Part shown: piece after piece, positions 25,636 through 34,397 of the stretch
How positions within the stretch are numbered: position 1 is the first letter of the stretch
Layout: every line of letters begins with the position of its first letter
Assembly (NCBI GenBank): GCA_963779845.1
Contig: CAVZZV010000005.1
Span: 310,001 to 374,000, forward strand
Reading direction: 5' to 3'
DNA: 64,000 nucleotides
Origin: CAVZZV01 sp963779845
Lineage (GTDB): Bacteria; Bacteroidota; Bacteroidia; Bacteroidales; GCA-2748055
Position numbers and translations under genes: made by a program
The notes under the pieces: model-generated
What the model was told of the DNA's origin: nothing
Database searches by the model: none
Seen by the model: the letters and a program-made list of their open reading frames with translations, nothing else

Positions 25636-26574
25636 TTATTTAATAACTAATTTGTGTGCTTTTCTGATAACTCCGTTTTCTACATCGACGAAATATATTC
25701 CCTTTGCAAATTCAGATACATCAACTTCAGCTTTTGTATTAATGATGTTATCCCTGTTTGCAATCAGCTGTCCGGTTACAGAGAAAATTTTATAACTAAA
25801 TGCACCAGTTGCAGGATTGTCGATATAAAGTTTACCAACCGCGGGGTTTGGATAAATACGGGATGATTCTGATTCTGCAGGAGAAACGCCAGTTGAGCCA
25901 CCAAAGGTTATAAACAATTCTGGAGCCTTTGTTGCATCAACACTCGATGGTACGCCCTCTCTGTGAGCTCCGTTATTGGTTGTCGACGTAGCCGCCCCAT
26001 CTTCAGGTTCTATGAGGATCGAAATATTATTGCCAGCAGCCCATGCAAGATCTGAAATTATTTCAGTTATAATTGTGCTTATATCCGGGGTTTGTTGGGC
26101 TGCGCCTCTGTCACCCGCTACCCAAGGATCAGGGCTCCATGTTACCATAGCAGTTGTTTTGGCACGAGTGGTAAGACCGAAATCAGTGTCAGGAAAAGGT
26201 AGAGAGGAATTTGCTGCTGCTTCTCCCCAAATCTTTAACACTACAGCGGTGTCTTCATCTGAATCAGAAGTAAACTGAACATACGCATTTGAAATGGTGG
26301 TACCATAAGGAATCTGCACATTCCTGAAACCAAGGCCTACAATCTGGGGAACGGCACCGGTGGATACATCTTCACTACCCATTTCAAGGTCAGAACTGCC
26401 ATCATCCATATAACCGGCAGTGTGCTTTTCAGGTTCATCGGTTAATTGTTCCTCCATTTGATCGTCCTCCTCAGTAATCATGATACTAATCGTGGTTTGC
26501 GCACTCGCCATAACCCAGGAAAAGAAAATGGCTATACTAACCATTGTAAATCTTGTGTAAAGTTTTGCTTTCAT
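25636..26574 (-). CDS. Short T9SS-secreted protein, paralogue of the phosphoesterase C-terminal third
   Basis: A 312-residue protein: a signal peptide ending V-M-A-S-A-Q (residue 26), one domain of about 200 residues, and a T9SS sorting domain (S-R-I-Y-P-N-P-A-V-G to H-K-L-V-I-K). The middle domain carries E-E-Q-L-T-D-E-P-E-K-H-T-A-G-Y-M-D-D-G-S-S-D-L-E in two adjoining blocks, then V-V-L-K-I-W-G-E-A and a late H-R-E-G-V-P, all shared with the 22703 protein. It has the look of a jelly-roll adhesive or binding domain (DNRLRE-like) and no catalytic residues. It has its own signal peptide and terminator, so it is a complete gene and not a fragment. It lies 248 bases upstream of the phosphoesterase start on the same strand. 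Function is unknown; surface binding is a guess. Confidence 0.8.
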   Translation of the reverse strand: MKAKLYTRFTMVSIAIFFSWVMASAQTTISIMITEEDDQMEEQLTDEPEKHTAGYMDDGSSDLEMGSEDVSTGAVPQIVGLGFRNVQIPYGTTISNAYVQFTSDSDEDTAVVLKIWGEAAANSSLPFPDTDFGLTTRAKTTAMVTWSPDPWVAGDRGAAQQTPDISTIITEIISDLAWAAGNNISILIEPEDGAATSTTNNGAHREGVPSSVDATKAPELFITFGGSTGVSPAESESSRIYPNPAVGKLYIDNPATGAFSYKIFSVTGQLIANRDNIINTKAEVDVSEFAKGIYFVDVENGVIRKAHKLVIK

Positions 26575-26826
26575 AATTTGTTGGTTTTTGGTTAATAAAA
26601 AAATTCAAATACTCACAATCTGCATATTTTTCAAAATAGTTCTAAAAATGATCAATAGCAAATTGCTTTAAAAGTTTCTTCAAAATAATATTTGAGCCAT
26701 AATTATTTATTAATAATATATTAATACACTTATTAATAATCTATTTTTTAGCCATAAAAATGTCATTAGATGCTGTTTGGCTTTATTTCCTTAAAGTTAT
26801 AAACTTTACTATTCTGATGCCATTTT

Positions 26827-27852
26827 CTAATAAACGCCAATCTTAAACTCTTCAAATTTCATATCCGTGTCAATAAATACTAATGAATCATTTACCTGAT
26901 AGGTGTTTCCTCCATCTTTAAAGGTATAATTCAGGTAAATAGTCCGATGCTTAATATCAGTATAACTCTCTGCCTCACTATCATCTTTTGTATAGAATTT
27001 ACCAGATCCGGCTGCAACAACAGAAGTAGAATCATATTGTGAAACTATCATAGTTTGGGCGGTCTCATCAAATGTTAACATCATACTGTATTTCCCGCCT
27101 TTATTTACTCCTCCTACAACTGGCATTAAACACTCATCCAAGGAACGTGTTGTAAGTTTTACCATATCATTATCATCAAGGAAGCGCTTTGAGTAAACGA
27201 CCGTATCATTTGGTACAACAGTGGTATTGATGCTTTGTCCTCTTAATAAATATACTCCATGAAGAGGATTAATATACTTAACAGCAAACAGAGTATAGTC
27301 TTTAGGCTCAATGACCCAATCCGCTTTTACTCTTCTGTCGTGGGTAGTTACCGTGGTACTTCCTTCTCCGCTAAGAATAGAATCGCCAAAGGCATCTGTT
27401 ATTATCAAAGGAATAACATATTTTAATCCGATTGCATCGGGATCTTCAAAAAAGGCATCCTTCAACTCTACTCTCATTTTTCCGAAAAAGCTACCCTTCG
27501 GAATTGTAATTCTGTCGAAGGTAGCTGTGTAGTAATCCGGTGGTAATAACTCCAGCAATTTTCCTGAATTCTCATCCATAATATTTTGTGCCAATTCCGG
27601 AGCATATTCAATGGCTACTACTCTGTCCATTTCATTACTATACATCCCCCCAATTGATATACCAATACTAAATGCGTGTTCCCTGTCAATTGAATTATCA
27701 CCCACTACTTCATCGCCCAGCATTATAGTTCGAATGGGAGTTTGATAGGGGAAATAAACACCTTGAAATTCGAAGTCATCGAAATCTATATCCCGATTCT
27801 CACAGCCTACAGCAAGAATAAGTACGCTTATCAAGAATAATATCTTTTTCAT
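26827..27852 (-). CDS. DUF1735/DUF5627-type surface lipoprotein (arm B)
   Basis: A 341-residue lipoprotein with a signal ending L-I-L-A-V-G-C at residue 17. It follows the arm A protein block for block: Y-F-P-Y-Q-T-P-I-R-T-I-M-L-G-D, I-P-K-G-S-F-F-G-K-M-R-V, F-A-V-K-Y-I-N-P-L-H-G and D-D-S-E-A-E-S-Y. The C-terminal part ends with V-F-I-D-T-D-M-K-F-E-E-F. It is the last gene of the arm B operon, 28 bases after susD. A role as surface glycan-binding helper is inferred from its position. Confidence 0.82.
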   Translation of the reverse strand: MKKILFLISVLILAVGCENRDIDFDDFEFQGVYFPYQTPIRTIMLGDEVVGDNSIDREHAFSIGISIGGMYSNEMDRVVAIEYAPELAQNIMDENSGKLLELLPPDYYTATFDRITIPKGSFFGKMRVELKDAFFEDPDAIGLKYVIPLIITDAFGDSILSGEGSTTVTTHDRRVKADWVIEPKDYTLFAVKYINPLHGVYLLRGQSINTTVVPNDTVVYSKRFLDDNDMVKLTTRSLDECLMPVVGGVNKGGKYSMMLTFDETAQTMIVSQYDSTSVVAAGSGKFYTKDDSEAESYTDIKHRTIYLNYTFKDGGNTYQVNDSLVFIDTDMKFEEFKIGVY

Positions 27853-27880
27853 TTTATCTTAGTTTAAATATTACTATTTA

Positions 27881-29620
27881 CTACCAGCCCTCATTTTGAA
27901 CTATGGAGTATTTTAATGTCTCAGAATATGGGATTGGCCCGTAAATCTGGTAATCGCTAAATTGTCTCTTCTCAACTTCAAAATAGTTGTATGTAGTTCC
28001 ATCCTCCGACACTTTTACACCGTTTACAGGCTTCTTCATCTCTTCAGTCATGTTCCATCTGCGTAAATCCCAAAAACGTTGTTTCTCAAAACACAATTCT
28101 ATTCTTCGTTCATTTCGAATAAAATCTCTCATTTCCTCCTTGCTTGCTAATCCGTTTACATAAGCATTGGAAGTAATCCCGACCCGGCTGCGTAGTGCAT
28201 TCATAACTGACCGTGCAGACATACCACCGAATTTAGCATCAGGACCTCCAGCTTCATTTGCAGCTTCTGCAAACATTAACAGCGCCTCAGAGTAGCGAAC
28301 ATAAGTGTAATAATGCATCCCGCTTGAATTAACTTTAGGATCCAAATTTACATTTTCTGTGTTCATAAATTTCCTTAAATAATAACCTGTTTTTGTCGAA
28401 TAATCATTTGAGCTCCCCACTGCGTCGACATTCTCTGAAGCTGAATTAGGTTTTGTATTAATGGTAGTAGTGACTCCACCCACCTTAAATGTAGAACCAT
28501 TATACATGATGTACTTAGCCAACCTTGGATCTCTTCCTGAATAAGGATTACTTGAATTAAGCTTGGCCTCTGTCACAGGAGTTCCGTCTGCCATTGGAAA
28601 TGCATTGACCAGATCCTGTGTTGGATTAGTATATCCTCTGCCAGATAGAGAAGGAGGATAATTTTGTTGTTCCCAGGATCGACCTGGATCTTGCTTGGTT
28701 GAATACCATATTACTTCCCGATTATTTACCGTCCAATCTGCTACTACCGGATTGTTATAAAAATCCAAAAGAGCAGTATTTGAAGGAGTAACGGAAGTTA
28801 ACAGTCCGTTAAGAACGAGAACGAATGCAGCTGGCATTATGGCATTAGTATATGTGTATGTACCATCAGAAAAAGCGGGACTTGCCGCATATAAGAGTGT
28901 TTTGGCTTTTATAAATCTGGCGGTTAATCCATTTATCCTGTTCGTGTTTCTGGCACCAATAGCCCTGTCTCTTTCCGGATTATCTGTATCTGTCCATCTG
29001 TTGGGCAAATACTTTATGGCAGTATCACAATCAGCGACAATGAATTCAACAAGATCGTTGAAACTTGAGCGTGGAATCTCATAGTCAGATGGGTTACCAA
29101 TTTCTAAAACGGTATCAATAATTGGTACGCCAAGCATCTCTCCATCCGGTCCCTTGCCGGCATGTGCCTGTAGTAAATTAAAATAGTTCCATGCGCGCAA
29201 TGCATGCGCTTCAGCTCTCAATTTTACAGCAAAAAGAGAATCGGATACTTCATTCTCCCAATACCATTTAACACCCTCCATCTCCGTTAAAAAAGTATTA
29301 ATATAAAAAATACTTTCGTAGGATGTACTCCAAACACTAAATGGATTTGAATTTGAGGTCCATCCTCCTGAAACAACAGTTTTTATGCTGCTCGACGGAT
29401 CATTGTTTACTGCGTCATCACAGGCGTAGGACAATGGAAAACTTGAATGTGATGTGGGGAGGTTTCGATAAGCATTCATTAGCAAACCTTCGGTATAGGT
29501 CATCACTGAATTCAGATCCTCAATATTAGATGTGTTATCAGGCTCAGGCTCCAACACTTCACAACCCGAAAAACAAATCAAGGTAAACATTACCAATATC
29601 TGATATTTAAATATTTTCAT
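27881..29620 (-). CDS. SusD-family surface lipoprotein (arm B, pair 2)
   Basis: A 579-residue lipoprotein with a signal ending L-I-C-F-S-G-C at residue 20, then E-V-L-E-P-E-P as in its arm A partner. SusD marks are L-R-A-E-A-H-A-L-R-A-W-N-Y-F, L-L-M-F-A-E-A-A-N-E-A-G-G-P-D, R-I-E-L-C-F-E-K-Q-R-F-W-D-L-R-R-W, and the terminal N-E-G-W. Eighteen bases separate it from the preceding susC-like gene, so the two form a transporter-lid pair. Differences from the arm A copy lie mainly in surface loops, compatible with a related but different ligand. Confidence 0.93.
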   Translation of the reverse strand: MKIFKYQILVMFTLICFSGCEVLEPEPDNTSNIEDLNSVMTYTEGLLMNAYRNLPTSHSSFPLSYACDDAVNNDPSSSIKTVVSGGWTSNSNPFSVWSTSYESIFYINTFLTEMEGVKWYWENEVSDSLFAVKLRAEAHALRAWNYFNLLQAHAGKGPDGEMLGVPIIDTVLEIGNPSDYEIPRSSFNDLVEFIVADCDTAIKYLPNRWTDTDNPERDRAIGARNTNRINGLTARFIKAKTLLYAASPAFSDGTYTYTNAIMPAAFVLVLNGLLTSVTPSNTALLDFYNNPVVADWTVNNREVIWYSTKQDPGRSWEQQNYPPSLSGRGYTNPTQDLVNAFPMADGTPVTEAKLNSSNPYSGRDPRLAKYIMYNGSTFKVGGVTTTINTKPNSASENVDAVGSSNDYSTKTGYYLRKFMNTENVNLDPKVNSSGMHYYTYVRYSEALLMFAEAANEAGGPDAKFGGMSARSVMNALRSRVGITSNAYVNGLASKEEMRDFIRNERRIELCFEKQRFWDLRRWNMTEEMKKPVNGVKVSEDGTTYNYFEVEKRQFSDYQIYGPIPYSETLKYSIVQNEGW

Positions 29621-29638
29621 TTTCCTAATTTTTTTAAA

Positions 29639-32512
29639 TTAAAATGATGTCACTAATCCAACAGACAACCCCATAGTTCTGGGAGAACCTCCCGGATTGA
29701 TCTCTGTATATTGTTTATTCTTACCTGTTATTACCATATTATTTGCTCTGAGATAAACCCTTGAATTCTTTATAAATTCCAACTTACCAATTCCGTTAAA
29801 ATGATAAGTAAGCTGCATTGTAGGAATAACAAATGTGTTGTTTTCATAAATCCAGTAGTCTGAATTACGATCGTTATGAACTCCATCTGTTGTGGTCAGG
29901 CGCGGATGACTTGCATTTACATCTTTATTATCAGGTCCGTACGCATCATTAACCATCACTGAATATTTACTATTCCCAAAAACGCGGAAATAACTTCCTG
30001 AACGATAACTATAGTCACCCAATTGTCCAATTCCGATGGCATAGAATTCAATATTCCTGAATTTCACATCCAGGAAAACCGAATATTGGGTCCGCATGCT
30101 GTGACCAATAATTCTGTTATCCAGTAAATCAATGATTTGATCATTATTTTGATCCAGATATTTAATATCTCCGGGATATACCTTACCAAAAGTCGGTACA
30201 GGCAGTCCGGCAATGAGATCGCCATCCGGAGTGAAATCAGCTTCGCTATAAAGACCATCCGTCTTCAAACCCCACATTGCATCTGTTGGCGTCCCTTCCC
30301 GCATATAATCGGCATCCAGACCATCATAAAAATCTTCCTCTCTTTTGGTAATTTTTGGCGAAACGAAGAGCAGATTGCTTCCGGCCGTAATAGAAAAATC
30401 GCTGTTAACTTTGAAAGTATAATCCAGCCCCATTTCAGCTCCCTGCGTCATATCATTATTGTAATTCTCTTGAATCAGAGCGTCAAATCCAAGAATCTGT
30501 GGATAGGTATGTGACATCGTTGTAATATTACCTATAGATTCGCTGTTAAAATAACTTAAACTAAGATTCAAAGATCTATTCATTAATGATGCATCAGCAC
30601 CAACCGTAAAATCTTTTCTGCTTTGTAAAAAAATATCATTCGGCCAGGAGGTAAAAACGGTTTCCTTATTTCGTGAAATGCGATTTTGGTAATAAAAACT
30701 CGGATTTTCACTATTTGTAAATGTACCTTTGTATGCATAGTAATCATTCCAGTCATCATTTTTCGAAATACCGTAGGTAGTCCGGATTTTCAAATAATCG
30801 ATAAAAGAGACATCAGACATAAAATTTTCTTCAGACAGAATCCATCCTAAACCAACTGAAGGAGCCTTCTCCATTCTTTGACCTTCCTTAAGCTTTCTGC
30901 TTCCAATACCCATTAAAGATCCTTCCAATGCATATTTTTTCTTGTACAAATAGCTGACAGAGGCACCTGCATGAAATACTACATTCTTTTGTATTTCATC
31001 AGCTAAAGTGAGCATATTATCGTAAACCACCGCATTTACGGATATTGCGTGATCCCCAAATGTGCGATTATAATTCAGCGTTCCATAAAAAGTTATTCGT
31101 CTGAAATAATCAGAATTTCCATTGCTTACATTGTATTTGTTTGCTGCCTTATCAATACCATAAACTACCACAGATACAGAGTCGACCCCTCCTATATCAT
31201 GAAATACAGGCTGATACACAGCATATTCCGGATTCTGATTTGAATATAAACTATTAAAGAAATTCATTCCACCATACATGCTTGCAGAGAGACCTTTTGT
31301 AAGGAAGCTCATGTCCAGGTTGAGTTTTCCACTAAACTGAATATCTCTCTGCATTAGTTTCTTCACCCCATTCTGAACATAATTGCCATAAGCATTATTA
31401 AGAAAAGTAGAATTCCCTCCCAACACTTTACCATTCACCAGATTAGCCTGAGATAAAACGAAATCCCTCTGAGTAGCATCAGTAATTATATTAGGATCCC
31501 ACAATATCGGATAGTAATTTGGTAACTCGGTTGAGGCCATTGACCAGAAACTTCCGGCATTCGGCTGAGCATTGAATGAAAGTCGTGCCGTTGCATCCAA
31601 ACTCATATCCATATACTTATTGATATTAAAATCTAAATTCCCTCTGAAATTCATTGAGTTGGTAACATCAGGCTGAGTAGTATTAAGCCAACCTTGATTC
31701 TGTTTCCATCCGGTATTCACATAATAGCGAACATCCTTGTTTCCTCCGCTAACATCAGCAAAAACTTCTGCTGAGGTAGTATAATTTTGAATATATTCAC
31801 TGGTATAAAAATCATTGTCAGGATAAAGGATAGGATTTTCACCACTGCGGGTAGCAGCTATTTTGTCAGGAGTAAATGTTGGATCAAAAGCCTTTGTTGG
31901 TTTTGAAGCTATATAGTCATTCATTTGTGCTTCAGTATACTTCCCCATATAATCAGCAGCTCCCAGATAATTAGGCAATGCTCGTGGAGTATCACCTCCA
32001 AATTCTCCAATAACCCTGAGCTTATGCTGCCCGGCCTTACCTCGTTTAGTATTGACAAGAATAACACCATTGTCCCCTTGTGCACCGTACATCGCTTTCG
32101 ATAAGGCATCTCTTAATATCACTACAGATTCGATTTCCAGCATGCTCAAACTATTCATATAGAAGCTTCCCTGTGGGACTCCATCAACTAAAATGACACT
32201 GTTCCCTGTTCCCCAGATATTGGATGAACCAAATACTCCAGGTACTTTCCCACTAATGATATCGCCAAGATTGGTTCGTTGATCTCTTTGTAGTTCTTTC
32301 TCAACATCAATTACTGTAACCGGACTTGTAATCGCCCTGGACGAAATAGTATAAAAAGCGAGATTTACTTCCTCCTCATTGTTCGTTAACAACAAAGTAG
32401 AATCTGGATAATCTCCATTTTCATCAATACTGACTTGAGCACCTAAAATTTGTGATAATAAGCTAAGCATTACCAGACAAATTAGTTGTATTGTTATTTT
32501 TTTAATCATCAT
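29639..32512 (-). CDS. SusC-like TonB-dependent transporter lacking the CnaB domain (arm B, pair 2)
   Basis: A 957-residue outer-membrane transporter. The signal peptide ends I-L-G-A-Q (residue 25). As in the arm A copy, the CarboxypepD_reg/CnaB domain is absent and the plug begins shortly after, with I-L-V-D-G-V-P-Q-G-S, V-I-L-R-D-A-L-S-K-A-M-Y-G-A-Q-G-D and G-V-I-L-V-N-T-K-R-G. An N-L-A-F-Y-T-I-S stretch at about residue 50 lies where the arm A copy has N-L-V-F-E-E-I-S, and may be the TonB contact. The barrel contains D-Q-N-N-D-Q-I-I-D and ends G-L-V-T-S-F, as its partner ends G-L-L-T-S-F. It begins 24 bases after the first susD of arm B. Confidence 0.88.
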   Translation of the reverse strand: MMIKKITIQLICLVMLSLLSQILGAQVSIDENGDYPDSTLLLTNNEEEVNLAFYTISSRAITSPVTVIDVEKELQRDQRTNLGDIISGKVPGVFGSSNIWGTGNSVILVDGVPQGSFYMNSLSMLEIESVVILRDALSKAMYGAQGDNGVILVNTKRGKAGQHKLRVIGEFGGDTPRALPNYLGAADYMGKYTEAQMNDYIASKPTKAFDPTFTPDKIAATRSGENPILYPDNDFYTSEYIQNYTTSAEVFADVSGGNKDVRYYVNTGWKQNQGWLNTTQPDVTNSMNFRGNLDFNINKYMDMSLDATARLSFNAQPNAGSFWSMASTELPNYYPILWDPNIITDATQRDFVLSQANLVNGKVLGGNSTFLNNAYGNYVQNGVKKLMQRDIQFSGKLNLDMSFLTKGLSASMYGGMNFFNSLYSNQNPEYAVYQPVFHDIGGVDSVSVVVYGIDKAANKYNVSNGNSDYFRRITFYGTLNYNRTFGDHAISVNAVVYDNMLTLADEIQKNVVFHAGASVSYLYKKKYALEGSLMGIGSRKLKEGQRMEKAPSVGLGWILSEENFMSDVSFIDYLKIRTTYGISKNDDWNDYYAYKGTFTNSENPSFYYQNRISRNKETVFTSWPNDIFLQSRKDFTVGADASLMNRSLNLSLSYFNSESIGNITTMSHTYPQILGFDALIQENYNNDMTQGAEMGLDYTFKVNSDFSITAGSNLLFVSPKITKREEDFYDGLDADYMREGTPTDAMWGLKTDGLYSEADFTPDGDLIAGLPVPTFGKVYPGDIKYLDQNNDQIIDLLDNRIIGHSMRTQYSVFLDVKFRNIEFYAIGIGQLGDYSYRSGSYFRVFGNSKYSVMVNDAYGPDNKDVNASHPRLTTTDGVHNDRNSDYWIYENNTFVIPTMQLTYHFNGIGKLEFIKNSRVYLRANNMVITGKNKQYTEINPGGSPRTMGLSVGLVTSF

Positions 32513-32536
32513 ATCATAAATTTAATAATTGATTTC

Positions 32537-34372
32537 TTACCAGCCCGGATTTTGCTCCCAATCATTTGTAAATCTTGTAATATTGGTTTCAAAGGGCATC
32601 CAATAGTGTGGATCTTTGAAAACAAATCCTATTTTGTTTACACGTCTAACCGAAGCATTATCAATAGTTTGTGAATTTCCAACTAAATCAAAAAGCATAG
32701 CCGTCAACTGCACCCCATCCTTAAGATGCGCTCTTTTCCATCGTCTGATGTCAAACCAGTACACTCCTTCATACGCAAGTTCCACCGCTCTTTCATTTCT
32801 GTAAAGCAATCGAAAGGCTGGATCGTCAGCTAATTCACAACTACCCGGAAGCGGATTGTTGGCATAAAATGGTAATACTACCGCTACATAAGGCTGTCCG
32901 GCGCGACGCCTTACAATATTTACAGCATCTTCTGCAGTCATGCTCAGACCGGCTGGAACTACATCGTAACTCCCGGTACTTTCATATACGGCCTCTGCAT
33001 AGGTTAGGTAAATATCTGCCAAACGTAATAATGGAGTAGAATAAGTTGCTGCTCCAACATTATCTTTTGTGACTCCATCCGCCATGAATTTCCTGATAGC
33101 ATTGCTGTTAAGGGCACCATCGGCAGTTAATCCAGCTGCAGATAAATTCAAAGTAATATTATGGATTACATCACCATGAAAATAAAAAGTGAAGTCAAAA
33201 CGACTATCTCTGCTATCCCATCTTTTAACAGGGTCAGTATCATAGGCAAGATCATAACGCGAGCCGTCTTTCATCTCAAATTTATCAAGATACATTTGTG
33301 AGCCTTGGGCTGCTTTTTCTCCGGTAAGCTGGTTTACCGCATAATTTCTGGCTTCTGACTGTCTTACAATATTAGCGCCATATATATCGGTTGGTCTGTG
33401 AAACAACACTTCAGGGGTTCCCGGTTGTGTCCCGTCAAAAGTCGCAAATGCAGTTCGGAAATCAGCCATTTCAGTTAATCCATCAGCATTCATCAGCGGC
33501 ATACCCGGGGGCTGAGTTCCTATCAAGTTCTTTGCTAATTGAATAGCATCGTCGCATGCCACAGCGCACCGGTCAAGCAAATCTTTATCATAGTCCAGAA
33601 CTCCGTTGGCTTGTTCATTAAATAGCGGACTAGCAGAAAATTGCAATGCTTTTGCTTTAAACCCTAGCGCAGCTAAAGTTGTTGGTCGCCCCCAGTTAAT
33701 ATTTGGTGAAGGCCAAATATCGGGTAATAATGTGGCAGCTTCCTCAAAATCTTCAACAATTCTTTCGAAAACTGCCTGAACATCTCTGTAGGTTTTCCCA
33801 CCTTTCTCGTAGGTCCAATGACGTTTCATATTTTGATTTTCAGCAGTAGAAATTGTATCTAAATAAGGAATAGTGCCAAATGCACGTACAATTTCGTAAT
33901 GATAATAGGCTCTGAAAAAGAGGGCTTGCCCTTTTAACCAATCCCTCTGATCATCAGTAGCGTCAACCAAATATCCGGATTTCAATTTCAAGAGACACAT
34001 ATTGGCGATTCGTACATTCTCGAAAAAATGGCTATATAAGCCGGCCTTAAATGCCTCACGTTCAGCTACAGCATAAATACCCCGGTTTGATAAAAGATAA
34101 AAATAGTCGCCAATATTACCTCCATAGACCGACTGACCACTGGGTGACAGTGCCTCCCCACCTATAGAGTGTGTTACCCTGGCTCCATGTCTGTTATAGT
34201 CGACCAGATTTCGGACTAGCTGATCCTGAAATCCCTGAAAAGCAGGATAGGTACCAAATACTTGGTCTTCTGAAATATCAGCTTCCAAAGGTATGTTCAG
34301 ATAATCATCGCAACCGAACATCACCATGGCTATTATAAATAATAGACTCTTTATATATATATTTCGTATCAT
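32537..34372 (-). CDS. SusD/RagB-family surface lipoprotein (arm B, pair 1)
   Basis: A 611-residue lipoprotein with a signal ending M-V-M-F-G-C at residue 21, then D-D-Y-L-N-I-P-L-E-A. Shared with the arm A partner are V-D-Y-N-R-H-G-A-R, K-G-Q-A-L-F-F-R-A-Y-Y-H-Y-E, L-L-R-L-A-D-I-Y-L-T-Y-A-E-A, R-N-E-R-A-V-E-L-A-Y-E-G-V-Y-W-F-D and the terminal N-P-G-W. It starts 25 bases after the upstream susC and should form the lid of that transporter. Confidence 0.94.
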   Translation of the reverse strand: MIRNIYIKSLLFIIAMVMFGCDDYLNIPLEADISEDQVFGTYPAFQGFQDQLVRNLVDYNRHGARVTHSIGGEALSPSGQSVYGGNIGDYFYLLSNRGIYAVAEREAFKAGLYSHFFENVRIANMCLLKLKSGYLVDATDDQRDWLKGQALFFRAYYHYEIVRAFGTIPYLDTISTAENQNMKRHWTYEKGGKTYRDVQAVFERIVEDFEEAATLLPDIWPSPNINWGRPTTLAALGFKAKALQFSASPLFNEQANGVLDYDKDLLDRCAVACDDAIQLAKNLIGTQPPGMPLMNADGLTEMADFRTAFATFDGTQPGTPEVLFHRPTDIYGANIVRQSEARNYAVNQLTGEKAAQGSQMYLDKFEMKDGSRYDLAYDTDPVKRWDSRDSRFDFTFYFHGDVIHNITLNLSAAGLTADGALNSNAIRKFMADGVTKDNVGAATYSTPLLRLADIYLTYAEAVYESTGSYDVVPAGLSMTAEDAVNIVRRRAGQPYVAVVLPFYANNPLPGSCELADDPAFRLLYRNERAVELAYEGVYWFDIRRWKRAHLKDGVQLTAMLFDLVGNSQTIDNASVRRVNKIGFVFKDPHYWMPFETNITRFTNDWEQNPGW

Positions 34373-34397
34373 TTTATGATGTTTTATTATTGCATTT

